Source: Anolis sagrei
Taxonomy: Eukaryota; Chordata; Lepidosauria; Squamata; Anolidae
Direction: 5' to 3'
Length of the DNA: 64,000 nucleotides
NCBI RefSeq assembly: GCF_037176765.1
Contig: NC_090023.1
Coordinates: 204,136,506 to 204,200,505 of the forward strand
Shown in pieces: positions 34,288-45,837 of the stretch (positions within the stretch are counted from its first letter, which is position 1; every line of letters begins with the position of its first letter). The notes beneath the pieces were generated by a model that did not search any database, was not told where the DNA came from, and worked only from the letters and a program-made list of their open reading frames with translations. Position numbers and translations under genes: made by a program.

Positions 34288-35066
34288 TTTATTTATTTTA
34301 TTTCATATACTTCTACCCTGCCCTTCTCAACCCACGAGGAGGGACTCAGGGCGGCTTACAAAAAGGCACATCTTGGTGCCTGCACAAATACAATAATATA
34401 TAAAACCAACAATTAAATGATCAACAATTAAAACAATTAAAACAACAATATATCACACAATCAATAGCCAATCTCAGACACAGCGTTCGCCAACTCAGAG
34501 TTCATATGTCTTTCCCCCTTGTCCAATTCCTATCCATCATCACAGCCTTTATTCATCTGCCAGATTGCCCAAACGCCTGGTCCCACATCCATGTTTTTAA
34601 TTTCTTTCTGAAGGAAAGGAGGGGTGTTGCTGATCTAATCTCCCCAGGGACTGAATTCCATAGGTGAGGGGCCACCACTGAGAAGGCCCTGCTCCTCGTC
34701 CCCCGCCAATATCACTTGTGACAGAGGCGGGGCCAAGAGCAGGGCCTCCCCGGAGGATCTTAGACTCTGAGATGGGACGTAAAGGGAGATGCGTTCGGAC
34801 AGATAAGCTGGGCCGGAACCATATAGGGTTTTGTAGGTCAAAACCAGAATTGTGCTCGGAACTGGATTGGCAGCCAGTGGAGCTGGCAAAGCAGGGGGGT
34901 GGTATGCTCCCTGTATGATGCTCCAGTGAGCAATCTGGCTGCCTCCTGCTGGACTAATTGAAGTTTCCGAACAGTCTTCAAAGGCAACCCCACGTAGAGT
35001 GCATTGCAGTAATCTATCCGGGATGTAACAAGAGCGTGGACCACCGTGGCCAAATCCGACTTCCCA
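34288..35066 (-). mobile_element. L2 LINE C-terminus and 3' UTR, minus strand
   Basis: The minus frame from 35066 encodes KSDLATVVHALVTSRIDYCN, ALYVGLPLKTVRKLQLVQ, LCQLHWLPIQFR; a frameshift near 34840-34880 is followed by LVLTYKTLYGSGPAYLSERI. The 3' UTR ends with a tail like CTGAGTCCCTCCTCG and (AAAT)n-type sequence at 34288. 5'-truncated. Confidence 0.85.
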
Positions 35067-36029
35067 AGATACAATTACAGTTATGATAATAGTTCTATAA
35101 TCACCACTATATATGAATAAGGTTACATTTCATACATCTATCTTGAATTATGACCTGGATTTTATGCTATGAACTTCCAATCTTTGGAACAAAGCTGTAC
35201 TGTATTCTGATAGGTTCCTGCTCTTCAAAATTTAACATGATATTCCTGCTGTAATCACAGTGGCCAATTCAAAAATGATGTGATGTTTATTCATAGACCC
35301 ATTGATTTGACTAAATCTGCTTTAAGGGCAACTAGCATTGGATGTAGGCTTATTTTGTCAGATAATTTGCCAGTGTTTGACCCATGGTTGCAAGCTCTTT
35401 CTTTAACAATGCAATACTGTTATTATTTTTGATGGTGTTTGTGGTGATGGTGATGACAGCGATGATGGTAGAGGCAGAGTTAAAGGCAAATTATAGACTA
35501 TAATTGGCACTGCTTGTGACTGTGTGGTTGAACGTGACCAAAGCCTGTAACCACATAACAGCATTTCATTTAGATGGACATTGATTTTCCTCTCATATTT
35601 TGGATCTTCCTTGCTAGATGCTCTCTTGAAATATTAATAGATAGGTTTTTCCATCTTCCATTAGTCACTCATAACTCAAGAAAGTAGCTGTACAAGGCAT
35701 TTTGAAGGAATAAAAGCCAACATGTTAACACTAACACAACTCTATGTAGGATTATGAACTTACATTTCATTTTTCTGCATCAAGAGTATTACCAATAGCT
35801 TCAGAATCGGTCACAGCATTAAATTACAGTTCCTGTTCTTCCCAATTATTTTTCTACGTGATATGTTAAGTAGTGGCCAGATGCAGAAGAGGAGAGCTCC
35901 CGTGTCTTCCATAAATATATAAAATGGTCAGGTAAATGATGTCAGCTGAAACTTTCTCTTCTGCACAGGAGTTCCATTTCCCTTTGCATCAACCTAGAAT
36001 AATTGTCAGTATACACTGTGTGTGTATAT
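35067..36029. other. No gene or repeat recognised
   Basis: Includes a short GATGGTGATG-type run near 35430-35470. Otherwise unique-looking. Confidence 0.35.
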
Positions 36030-36240
36030 GTGTCTTCAACCCAGCTGTCAACTCATAACAATGCCATGAATTTCATAGGCAAGGAATACTCGGAGGTAGG
36101 TTTCCAGCTCCTTCTTATGAAATATAGTCTATAGTTACTGCCTGATATTCATTGGTGGTCTCCAATTCAAGTAGTAACCAGCACCACATCTGCTTAGCTT
36201 TCAAGATTAGATGGGATCTGGTGCCTTTAGGGCATTTAAG
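36030..36240 (-). mobile_element. 5S-rRNA-derived SINE
   Basis: On the minus strand, 36238-36155 follows vertebrate 5S rRNA: GATCCCATCTAATCTTGAAA, then AGCTAAGCAGATGTGG, TACTTGAATTGGAGACC. These are the 5S internal control region with changes. A non-5S body extends to about 36030. It is a retroposon and not a 5S gene. Confidence 0.75.
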
Positions 36241-36244
36241 ACAT

Positions 36245-36577
36245 CCTGGGACCAGGATTCAAAGCCTTGCTTAATCACTGGAACACCCCCCCCCCCCCCC
36301 GAGGAACCTTGGGCACTCTCTCAATCTCAGGCCCTTTCCACACAGCTGAAAAAAATCCCACTTTATCTGCTTTGAACAGGGATATATGGCAGTATGGATT
36401 CAGATATTCAAGTTCAAAGCAGATATTGTGGGTTATTCAGCTTTGATATTCTGTATTATATGGCTGCGTAGAAGGGCCCCCTGAAGAAGGCAAAAGCAAA
36501 CCCTCTGAAAAAATCTTGCCAAGAAACCCCCATGGGCTTGTTGCAAGTTGGAAATGACTTGAAAGCACACAACAACA
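36245..36577 (+). mobile_element. tRNA-derived SINE type 3, split by a Harbinger-like MITE
   Basis: 36245-36329 carries CCAGGATTCAAAGCC (box B-like) and ACTCTCTCAATCTC; 36479-36577 resumes with GAAGAAGGCAAAAGCAAACC, TCTTGCCAAGAAA, and ends in (CAA)n. The element between, 36330-36478, has ends GCCCTTTCCACACAGC and, reversed, GGGGCCCTTCTACGCAGCC. C15 lies at 36286-36300. Confidence 0.7.
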
Positions 36578-36660
36578 ACAACATGCACTTGTCGCTATCA
36601 AAGGTTATATGGGGCTAACACATGCACACGCACGCACACACTCAAAGTATTTTTTATCCT

Positions 36661-36929
36661 GGAGCCCCTGGTGGCACAGTGGGTTAAAGCCCTGTGCCAG
36701 CAGGACTGAAGACCGACAGGTCACAGGTTCGAATCCAGGGAGAGGTGGATGAGCTCCCGCTATAAGCTCCAGCTCTTCATGCGGGGACATGAGAGAAGCC
36801 TCCCACAAGGATGATAAAACATCAAATCATCTGGGCATCCCCTGGGCAACGTCTTTGCAGACGACCAATTCTTTCAGACCAGAAGCGACTTGCAGTCTCT
36901 CAGGTCGCTCCTGACACGACAAAAAAAAA
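36661..36929 (+). mobile_element. tRNA-derived SINE type 1, best-preserved copy
   Basis: The head GCCCCTGGTGGCACAGTGGG contains box A, and GGTTCGAATCC at 36726-36736 is a perfect box B. Body and tail TCGCTCCTGACACGAC plus an A-run are intact. Probably the youngest SINE 1 copy here. Confidence 0.9.
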
Positions 36930-37248
36930 TCCTGCATGACCACTATGGTTATGATCTACAATATGTGAGGCATCCACTGAGAGTCTTGAACTGTGTTCAT
37001 TCCATTTCATCCTCTAAATTTTGGAAAGCTGTTGTTGTTTCATGCCTTCAAGTTGCTTCTAACTTACAGCAACTATAAAGCCACCCTATCACATTGTTTT
37101 CTGAGAAAAATATGTTCAGAGAATTTTACAAATTCTAAATGTACTCTTTTACTGATGGGATGAGTTTTCCCAAAGATATTCAACACTTTTGGTCCAGTTC
37201 ATACTCTTGCTGCATTTTTCTGTACCATGAACACCATTTGCATTAAGG

Positions 37249-37383
37249 CAGTGGTTCTCAACCTGGTCTCCCCAAGTGTTTTTGGCCTTCAACTCCCAGA
37301 AATCCTAACAGCTGGTGAACTGGCTGGGATTTCTGGGAGTTGTAGGCCAACAACGTCTGGGGACCCCAGGTTGAGAACCACTG
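37249..37383. mobile_element. hAT-type palindromic MITE B, copy 2
   Basis: Same 135-bp palindrome as 11448-11582, flanked by a perfect 8-bp repeat CATTAAGG (37241-37248 and 37384-37391). Confidence 0.9.
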
Positions 37384-37398
37384 CATTAAGGCTATTTT

Positions 37399-37562
37399 CG
37401 AAGGTAAAGGTAAAGGTTTCCCCTTGACATTAAGTCTAGTCGAGTCTGACACTGGGGCATGGTGCTCATCTCCATTTCTAAGCTGAAGAGCCGGCGTTGT
37501 CTATACACATTTCCTGGGTCATGTGGCCAGCATGACTGCATGGAGTGCCGTTACCTTTCTAC
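37399..37562 (-). mobile_element. SINE type 4 fragment, minus strand
   Basis: Contains AAGGTAAAGGTAAAGG, GAAGAGCCGGCGTTGTC and CATGACTGCATGGAGTGCCG, matching the 3' half of the SINE at 44694-44995. The tRNA-like head is missing. Confidence 0.7.
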
Positions 37563-37991
37563 AAACATGTTATCTGTTGATCTACTCATTGTCTAAGTGA
37601 ACCACAGATTCTAAGGTTTGAGAAAGTTCCTCTTGTTTGTGTTACAATTTCCAGAACCCCCAGATATCTAGTCTAAAACATTTTTAAGATCTGACAAATT
37701 CTTAATGCAGGGTTAATGATATAATACAAATGCTGATGTACTTGGACAATCTTTCTGACAGCAGAAGTAGAGTGCATTGATTGATTGAATGATCATTCTA
37801 CTTTTCTCCCAGTACAAGATAATTTAAAATAAATTAAAACAAAAAAAGAACCTTTCATAAAGAAGTTCCTTTTTGCAAACTCTTTTAACACACCCCCAAT
37901 CTCTTCCTTATTGTCTCTCTAGTTAGATGTGTTCTAGAAACATGAACATTGGGAAAGTAATGAAATAGAGCTAGAAAAACACAGATTTCAG
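37563..37991. other. No gene or repeat recognised
   Basis: AT-rich sequence before the L2 LINE. Nothing recognised. Confidence 0.35.
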
Positions 37992-40074
37992 TGTCAGGTT
38001 GCAGCAGGGAGTGGTCCCTGAGGTTCCCCAGACTTATCGTCTTGGGGGATTTCAATATCCACGCTGATGCAGACTCTTGTTCATTAGCGGCTGTGGACCT
38101 AGTGTCTACCATGGAGACACTAGGACTCTCCCTCTGTACTACTGGGCCCACGCATCGGGCGGGGCACACGTTAGATTTGATTTTCAGCGCAGGAATTCAA
38201 GTGACCCAAGCCTCCACAATAGAGGTTCCATGGTCAGATCACTGCGCCCTGAGAGTCCGGTTGGAGCATGCCTCCCCACGCTACTAGGGCGCCGAGCCAA
38301 TTTGGGCTCGCCCAAGGAGACTTATGGAACCCAGTAGGTTCCGGAATGCTCTGAGGGATCTGGAGCCTGCCAGCGACTCGATCGATGTGCAGGTGGACAC
38401 ATGGAACATCAGGCTATCCAATGCACTTGATGAGATCGCCCCTAGACGCCCTCTCAGACCCCGCCGAAATCGGTCTCCTTGGTTCACCGAGGAACTTCGA
38501 CTGATGAAGCGGGAAAAGAGACAGCTGGAGGGTGTGCGGCAAGAACTCCGTGACGGAGCATCGAGATCAGCTTATGAGGCATTCAGGAAATCCTATGAGC
38601 ATGCTATCACTGAGGCAAAGCGAGTATATTATGCTTCTTTGATAGCGTCTGCTAGCTCACGCCCGGCAAAATTGTTCGAAATAATTCGATCTCTAACGAC
38701 GGTTCCTACCGTCCCAAAAAGTGGTGATCAGGCCCCTCCAGCCGAGGTTTTTCAGAGCTATCTTGCAGACAAGATCTCGCTACTTCGCCGGGACCTCCCC
38801 GCCACAATTGATACAGTGAGAGAACTTGAGACCCCGTGGCCACTTGCTGGGCCCATCCTCGACCGGTTCATCCCGCTGGATGCAGGGGCTGTCGATAGGC
38901 TCATAGCTGCAGCTAGACCGACCACTTGCTCCCTCGATCCGTGTCCCTCTTGGTTGGTGAAATCCTGCTTGGAGGGATTACGTGACCCTCTGTTGAAGAT
39001 CATAAACAGCTCCCTTTAGCAAGGAGTCTTTCCAGTGGGTTTAAAAGAGGCGGTGTTCTCTCCTTTGCTGAAGAAACCAGATTTAGATCCCTCGGTTCCC
39101 TCCAGTTACCGCCCAGTTTCAAATCTCTCATTCCTGGGCAAGGTGATTGAGAGGGCAGCAGCGGAGCAGTTGCAGCAATTCCTAGATGACACAGCCGGAC
39201 TAGATCCCTTCCAATCCGGCTTCTGTGTGGGGCACGGGACAGAGACTGTGTTGGTCTCCATCACGGATCACCTTCAATGCCAGCTTGACCAGGGCGGGTC
39301 AGCGCTGCTTGTGCTATTGGATCTCACAGCAGCATTTGACACAGTCGACCACAATCTCTTGACCCACCGCCTTATTGTTGCTGGAATCAGGGGGACAGCT
39401 TTCTTTCGCCTTCTTTCACCTGCGGCAGGCTAGACGGCTGGCCCCCTACCTGTCCAGGGACGACCTAGCTATGGTGATCCAGGCCACGGTCATCTCAAGA
39501 CTGGACTACTGTAACGCCCTCTACATTGGCCTCCCTCTGTCGGTGATTCGGAAGCTCAAGTTGGTACAAAACGCAGCTGCGGGAATTCCGATGAGATGCC
39601 ACATAACACCAATCTTACTACAGCTGCATTGGTTACCAATTGAGCACCGGATCACTTTCAAAGTGATGGTACTCACCTTTAAGGCCTTGCATGGTCTGGG
39701 GCCAATGTATCTGAGGGATCGTCTCACCCCCTACCAACCCCAGAGATCCCTCCGTTCTGAGGACCAAGATCTATTGGAAGTCCCCAGTGTCAAGACCTTG
39801 CGTCTAACGGCAACCAGACGCAGAGCCTTCACAGCAGTGGCGCCATCAGTCTGGAATGCTCTGTCACCCGAAGTTCGTGCCCTGCGGGACTTACCAGCTT
39901 TCCGCAGGGCATGTAAGACATACCTGTTTCGACAGGCTTTTAATGTTTGATACTGTTGTTTTTAAATTGTTTTAAATTGCTTTTAAACTTTGTTAGATTT
40001 TAGCTATTCTTGTAAGCCGCTCCGAGCCCCAGGGGAGTGGCGGCATATAAGTTTAAATAATAAATAAATAAACA
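37992..40074 (+). mobile_element. L2-clade LINE, internally deleted, with EN and partial RT
   Basis: The longest protein-coding repeat here. 38041-38190 encodes endonuclease motifs LGDFNIHADADS and THRAGHTLDLIF. 38324-39019 gives a 231-residue frame of the linker region. After a stop at 39019 the frame 39035-39433 holds RT motifs YRPVSNLSFLGKVIER, FQSGFCVGHGTE and LDLTAAFDTVDH. At about 39395-39400 it jumps straight to the C-terminal region (SRLDYCNALYIGLPLSVIRK, then QLHWLPIEHRITFKVMVLTF), so the RT part with the YADD-type catalytic motif is missing. It ends with a tail and (AAAT)n at 40074. 5'-truncated. Confidence 0.92.
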
Positions 40075-41177
40075 GTACAATAAGTCTTGAACTGGAAAAG
40101 AATGAGATTATAATCAAACCAATCCTATTGTGTGAGAGCTTGCTTACAAAAGGCAATGTAAGCAGCAGCTGCTTCCAGAATCCCTTACTGGGCATGTGTG
40201 AATAGCCAACGAGAGAAAACGAGAAAGCAGATAAGCCAGCAACAATAGCTATGCCCGGCATGTTTAAAAGGCATCGACTTCTATGCTAGGCCACCAACAT
40301 GGGTCTTCTAGTGATTTCTAGAAGGTCCAACATTGTCTTGCTTACTTATGCAGACTGACCTAACCTGGTCCACCCCCCACCCCCCGGCCCATTTCACATG
40401 TGTTTTGAATTAAAACTTTGATCTCTTTGTGGGAGGGCAGGGCAGTGTAAGAACATATCCTTATCCTTTCCATGTTATTTCTGCCTCTAGTATCAATCTT
40501 TCTGTTACTTCCCAGGAACAACTCAACTTCATTCGCTAAAGCTAAAACCTGTTTGGTTGAAAGGTTTTAAGAAAACCTTAAATAAGCAGTTCAGTTCGAT
40601 ATTCTGTGGTGTTCACCAAGAACTTTGATGTTCTTTCCTAATTACCTGGCACGGATGATCTTTGAATTCCCTGTAGCAGCTTAGATTAATTTAATGCTTC
40701 TACAAATATTGCTCTTAGATCAATTATTGATGAACCTGATTGAACAATGCCATTTAAAGTAGTAAGAGTGTATTTCACTGGGCTGGATTTTGAAACTATG
40801 TTTTAAGAGGGCTGGGTGCATGCCACCACTACACTTAAGAGGACGCTAAGCTTTAAAACGGAAGAGTTCTGGCAAATTGGACTGAAGACTTAAACTAGTC
40901 TGGCATACTCTTCACACTGTGTCTAAACAGACACCAACAGCAAGCCCAAAATTAGGCCAATGGGGGCAATGGCATCCATGAGATCATAGGCCCTATATAC
41001 CTCTGATAGTGGTCAGTGGTTGGTACCATAGTATTGAGATCCCTGTCCTCCATGGATTTGTCTAAATCCATTTTAAGGCCTTCAAAATTACTAAGATATC
41101 ATCTCAAAAATTTTCAACATCCACCAATTGTTTCATTTTGAGCTATAGTTTATGAGGGGTCTTCAAAAATTTTCTGA
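40075..41177. other. No gene or repeat recognised
   Basis: Mostly AT-rich; CCCCCCACCCCCC lies at 40373-40385. Confidence 0.35.
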
Positions 41178-41521
41178 CCTTGAGTTTTGGAGTTGTAGTT
41201 CACCTACATCCAGAGAGCACAGTGGACTAAAAAAAATGAAAATCTAGACCAAACTTGGCATGAATACTCCATTTGCCCAAATATGAACACAGATGGGGTT
41301 TGGAGGAAATACACCTTGGCATCTAGAAATTATAGTTACTGGCATTTATAGTTCACCTACAATCAAAGAGCATTCTGAAGCCCACCAACATTAGAACTGA
41401 GACAAACTTCCCACTCAGAACCCCCATACTGTGTTTTCTGGTGGTCTCTGGTGACACTTCTGACACACCCTCACAGCCTCCCCTCCCTTAGGGGTCCCAA
41501 CCCCTGGGTTGAGAAATGCTG
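41178..41521 (+). mobile_element. hAT family A, 3' part
   Basis: Family blocks AGAGCACAGTGGACT, TTCACCTACAATCAAAGAGC and terminal GGTTGAGAAATGCTG. 5'-truncated. A CR1-type fragment on the minus strand follows at 41529-41606 (GGCCATCCAGTCTAACTCC). Confidence 0.7.
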
Positions 41522-41712
41522 CCTTAAGGCCATCCAGTCTAACTCCTACCACCTTAGCAAGAAAACATTATCAAAGCCCTCCTGACAAAGAGCCCTCCAG
41601 CCATAGATATAGATAGATAAATATGATTCACACACATACACACACACATGTGTATGACAGATATAGTATCATAGATTTGAAAGGGACCCCTAAAGGGCCT
41701 GAGGTTTAGCAC

Positions 41713-42193
41713 AGGGGCTGGAAGTTTAGCACAGCTGGTAAATCATCAGCAATTATAAGATCTATCAACCAAAAGATTGCAAGTTCAAAGCCCCAGGTTG
41801 GCATGAGCTGCCAACTGTCAGCCCCAGCTCATTGTTTACCTAAGCAATTTGAAAACAGCTTTAGATGTGATTAGAGAAATTAGATACCGCTAAAAAAGCG
41901 GGGTAGGTATTTTACAATGCCATAAAGAAAGAAGATTAGAAAATGCTGGGCGACTAAAAGGAAGGAGGAAGTCCTGACAGCTCTTCATCATAGAGGATGG
42001 AACAAGAGCAAGCCCAACCTTCCATAGCACCTCCTTCTGTTATGTCTGTCTGTGTATTGTCTATACAAAGCGGCATTGAATGTTTGTCATGTATGTGTAC
42101 TGTGATCCGCCCTGAGTCCCCTTCAGGGTGAGAAGGGCAGAATATAAATAGAGTTATTATTATTATTATTATCGTTATCATTATTATTATTAA
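41713..42193 (+). mobile_element. tRNA-derived SINE type 2
   Basis: Head GTTTAGCACAGCTGGTAAATC, box B AGTTCAAAGCCCC, body GGTATTTTACAATGCC, tail CTGAGTCCCCTTCAGGGTG and (ATT)n. Confidence 0.8.
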
Positions 42194-42350
42194 AGGACAA
42201 TTATATTTTGCATGTTCCAAAGTAGGCAAACCAGACAATCTCTACATCGACACTGATATAGAAACAACAAGAAATACTGTTTACCCACAAAAATAAAGAA
42301 ATTACATGTATTAGAAACCAACACTTTCTCATTACTTTATTTTCCAAATT

Positions 42351-42600
42351 ATTTATTTATTTATTTATGTATTTATTTATTTATTTGCATTATTTCTACC
42401 CCGCTCATATCAGCCTGAAGGCGACTCAGAGCAGTGTACACAATCGGCACAATTCAATGCCATAAAAATACATACATTGATAAACGAAAAGAGCCATTAT
42501 AGTGCAATTAGACATAAGACAGTGCATAATAACAACATTAAAAACTAAAAACTATATCCTCTCATTCAAGTCCTTATCCGTTCCATCGTCTTGGGCCATT
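42351..42600 (-). mobile_element. L2-like LINE tail, minus strand
   Basis: Starts with (TTTA)n, then TTTCTACCCCGCTCATATC and GCGACTCAGAGCAG, an inverted L2-type tail. Old and without coding sequence. Confidence 0.5.
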
Positions 42601-42689
42601 CCTGGGTCATTTCTAATTCAGACTGGGCCACAACAACACGTGGCAGGGGATGGCTAGTAAAAATATAAAACTGCATAAATGTTTGTAGT

Positions 42690-42801
42690 TTATTGTATGT
42701 TACCACATTGAATGTTTGCCGTATATATGTGGTGCTCTGCCCTGAGTCCCCTTCAGGGTGAGGGTGGAATATAAATGTTGTTAAATAAATAAATAAATAA
42801 A
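42690..42801 (+). mobile_element. SINE type 2 tail fragment
   Basis: Contains ATTGAATGTTTGCCGTATAT, CTGAGTCCCCTTCAGGGTG and (AAAT)n, as in the copy at 41713. Confidence 0.65.
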
Positions 42802-43704
42802 ATTTAAACAAAATGAAATAACTAAAAACAATTAAATAGTACTCTGTGTGTTAGGTTAAAAATATAATAGTAGAAAACTAGATCATTTCCAAATGCTGGG
42901 CAGCACCAAGGAGTTATCCAAGGTCCTGAACCTCTTTGAGGGATAAAAATTCAAGATTTCATATAGTTCCTTTAAAGAGCAGATGAAACCTAAAGTAGAT
43001 CTACCACTCCATGGATAAGAAACTACCAGCCTCCACAGATACCCACTTCATTGGAGATCCTGCCACAGAGCAAGAAGCCATAGAAGGTCATGCCTAAGCA
43101 GCTTCATGTATAATTACAATTGATCCAGAATCAGATGAATTGTGCAATAGTTGCACCCCAGGAGAAAAATCAACCCTGTTTGCTGTTGTTCCAAAGCATT
43201 TCTTTGTTGCCTTACACAAAGACGTATCCTTCTATATCATCAAATGTTTATACAGAGAAAAGTGATTAGCTCAGCAGGCCATTCCATTAGAGAGCTATTT
43301 TATCTACCTGCCTCCTCCATCATTATTTTGTTTAATAATCCGAGACTGAGAGCTCTTTGGAAGCATACCACAAATAGCAGGAACCAATGGACCATTAAAG
43401 TTAAGTAACGGCCTTAGCTTTCCTAGTATTGGTCAATCTGTCCTAGATTGTGGTCAAATTCTGATGTCATTTATATTTAAATCATTCCAGTGTTTGAGTG
43501 TATAAAAGAAACAAGAGAAATTTGAAACAATTATTGATAAATGATGGTCAGTCAAAATTTCAGAATGCTTATTGTTTTTTCCTATTTTGGCTTAACTGAT
43601 TATGTATAGATGCAGTGGTAATCAAAGAATAATGAAAACATTTCGGTCAAAGCTTGATTAACTGGTATATTAAATATTCTTTTACAATGGAGGCAGCAGC
43701 AGTA
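42802..43704. other. No gene or repeat recognised
   Basis: Short open frames without domains. Confidence 0.35.
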
Positions 43705-43936
43705 ATGAGGTCAGGTTGTTGTGTGTTTTCCAGGCTGTATGGTCATGTTCCAGAAGCATTCTCTCCTGATGTTTCACCTTCATTTATGGCAGGCATCCTC
43801 AGAGGTTGTGAGATCACCTCTAAGGATACCTGTCATAGATGCAGGTGAAACATCAGGAGAGAATGCTTCTGGAATATGGCCATACAGCTTGAAAAACTCA
43901 CAACAACCCAGTGATTCTGGCCATGAAAGTCTTGGA
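43705..43936. repeat. Inverted pair of Penelope-like 3' ends
   Basis: 43705-43808 and 43822-43916 are reverse complements of each other with few differences, each carrying CAGAAGCATTCTCTCCTGATG or its reverse. The right side continues into TTCTGGCCATGAAAGTCTTG, the family's outer terminus. Arms are about 95-100 bp with about 15 bp between. Confidence 0.75.
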
Positions 43937-44683
43937 TAATACATAGTAATGAGGCCCCCAATGAAGGTTAAGTGCCTCAAATTGTATGCTGTGGTCACTA
44001 ACAGATCCCACACCAGGAGGACCATACATCTGCTCTGAGTTTTAGGACCCTTCTACACTGACAACTGATGTGAGTTGAATCTGGCACCCCAGAAGACAGA
44101 TTGTGCACACATGGCCTCTTTATGGGGACCCCCTTGACTGCCTTGGAGGAGGGAGGGTGTCCCTACTATCCAGTTAGGCTAAACACATTTCAGTTCTACT
44201 GGACAGTCACTCTAGAAGTCATCCCAGACATGTCCTGAGCTGTGACGTGCCACCTACCTTGTCCCCAGCATTCAGGTTGACACAGAACATTGCTGTGCTA
44301 AGGGAGTTAGGAGGCAGGGAGAACCATCTCATTCAGTTCATAGGCACTCTAGTTCATGTCAACCTGAGCACACAAGAAGAAGGCAAGTGATGTGTTGCAC
44401 CTGAGGGCAGTTGCGACATGGGGGATGGGGATGGGATAGTAGGGGATTGCCATCCCATGTCCTTGGCTGCCTGAGCCCAGGGAACACAGAATGGCAATGA
44501 AGACAGCCCAACTGTCTTCACAGCACCTAAGTTGGGGGAAAGTCTGTATCATGGGTCAAATTTTGGGCTTTCCCCTAACTTATCTTAACCAAGGGAAAAG
44601 GCTACATTATGGAAGCCTTGCCTTAGGTTAAACTGGATCAACATCATGTGGCATTTAGTAGCAAGTGTAGATGCAGCCCTAGT
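43937..44683. other. No gene or repeat recognised
   Basis: Slightly G+C-richer than its surroundings. No recognised motif. Confidence 0.35.
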
Positions 44684-44693
44684 CTTGACTTCA

Positions 44694-44995
44694 AAGTAAA
44701 GGTATAAAGTAAGTCTATTCATGTCCAACTTGGGGGGGGGGGGGGAGGTGGAGCTAGTAGTGTCCATAGAAACCTGCAAGGTTATGTGGCTGGCATGACT
44801 GCATAGAGCACTGTTACCTTCCCGCAGAGCAGCACCTATTGATCTACTCACATTTGCATGTTTTCGAACTGCTAGGTTGGTAGAAGCTAGGACTAACAGT
44901 CGGAGCTCACCCCACTCCCCAGATTCGAACTGCCAACCTTTTGGTCATCAAGTTCAGTGGCTCAGCAGTTTAACCCACAGTGTCACCAGGCGCTC
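44694..44995 (-). mobile_element. tRNA-derived SINE type 4, full length, 10-bp target duplication
   Basis: Minus-strand tRNA-like head with box B (CCAGATTCGAACTGCC on plus) and 3' end AAGTAAAGGTATAAAG. Exact flanking repeats CTTGACTTCA at 44684-44693 and 44996-45005. G14 lies at 44732-44745. Confidence 0.85.
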
Positions 44996-45234
44996 CTTGA
45001 CTTCAGAAGCACTATCCCCCAAAAAAGTCAGCAGTTTGAATAGTTTATTTCAATTTCACACTGAAAGCCAGAATGGATTCACTATCCTGCTGATGTACAA
45101 GCTTCAAGCTGCCTTTGGTTGTGTAATGTGATAAAATTTCCAAAGAGTAGTCTTGTTAGTATCTTGAAGCAAAACCAAAGAAGAGCTGCATGACACTTTA
45201 AAATCAAACAAATATATCAAAGCACAAACTTTGG

Positions 45235-45470
45235 TAGACTACCAGATATTGCCATATGCCTTCAAGTTATTTCCAAGTTATGACAATCCTAAGGTAGTCT
45301 TAAGCATAAGGTTTTCTTGGCAAGATTTGTTCAGATGCAGTTTCTGTGTGTCTTCCTCTGAGGCAGAATGTATGACCTGTTCAAGTTCACACAGTTGGGT
45401 GTCCATAGCTGAGCCAGGATTTCATCCCTGGTCTTCAGTGTCAAAGACCAGCACTACAAGATATAATAAA
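45235..45470 (-). mobile_element. tRNA-derived SINE type 3, minus strand
   Basis: Has GCCTTCAAGTTATTTCCAAG, GTTTTCTTGGCAAGATTTG, TTCCTCTGAGGCAGAATG and the box B area GGATTTCATCCCTGGTC. Family copies lie at 36245, 51708, 55612, 58263 and 61887. Confidence 0.7.
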
Positions 45471-45626
45471 GTGTTAACCAGAATGCCACTTTTGCTTCCA
45501 GCACAAGATTCTTTTAAAATTCTCTGCTGCTGAGAATAATACAGCTATGCCTTCTGTATAAGAAAAGAAAATCTATAGGAATACTATTCTTAACTACCAA
45601 CAACAACCAAAAACCCTATCTAAAGG

Positions 45627-45640
45627 CCACAAGAGGGCAC
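45627..45640 (+). promoter_or_regulatory. CTCF-like motif, strongest in window
   Basis: CCACAAGAGGGCAC matches the CTCF core CCASYAGRKGGCRS at nearly every position. Similar motifs lie at 6227 (+) and 50342 (+, CCACAGGAGGGCGC). Function unproven. Confidence 0.5.
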
Positions 45641-45736
45641 TCAAGGAACATATGAATGGTGAAAACAAGGTTTAAGCCTAAAAATGCCTCATTTAAGGCC
45701 TTGGTTCAGGGTGTTTCCAAGGATCACACATTCATA

Positions 45737-45837
45737 GTAAAAAAAAAATCATTGTATGTTACCAGGACCTGTGCTTTTTTGTATGCATTCAAAGTAAAAA
45801 ATCATTTTATGTTACCAAGACCTGTGCTTTTTTGTAC
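45737..45837 (+). repeat. Two-unit tandem duplication, about 58-bp period
   Basis: The segment with CATTGTATGTTACC and GACCTGTGCTTTTTTGTA at 45737-45783 recurs with small changes at 45796-45837. Confidence 0.75.

Noticed and set aside
36150-36238. 5S rRNA gene on the minus strand
   Set aside because: Many changes and a non-5S body show it is a SINE copy and not a functional 5S gene.
36661-36760. tRNA gene with perfect box B
   Set aside because: The upstream part does not fold as a full tRNA and the sequence continues as a SINE shared with five other copies.
38324-39019. 231-residue frame as a host gene
   Set aside because: It is the middle part of an L2 LINE protein between endonuclease and reverse transcriptase motifs.
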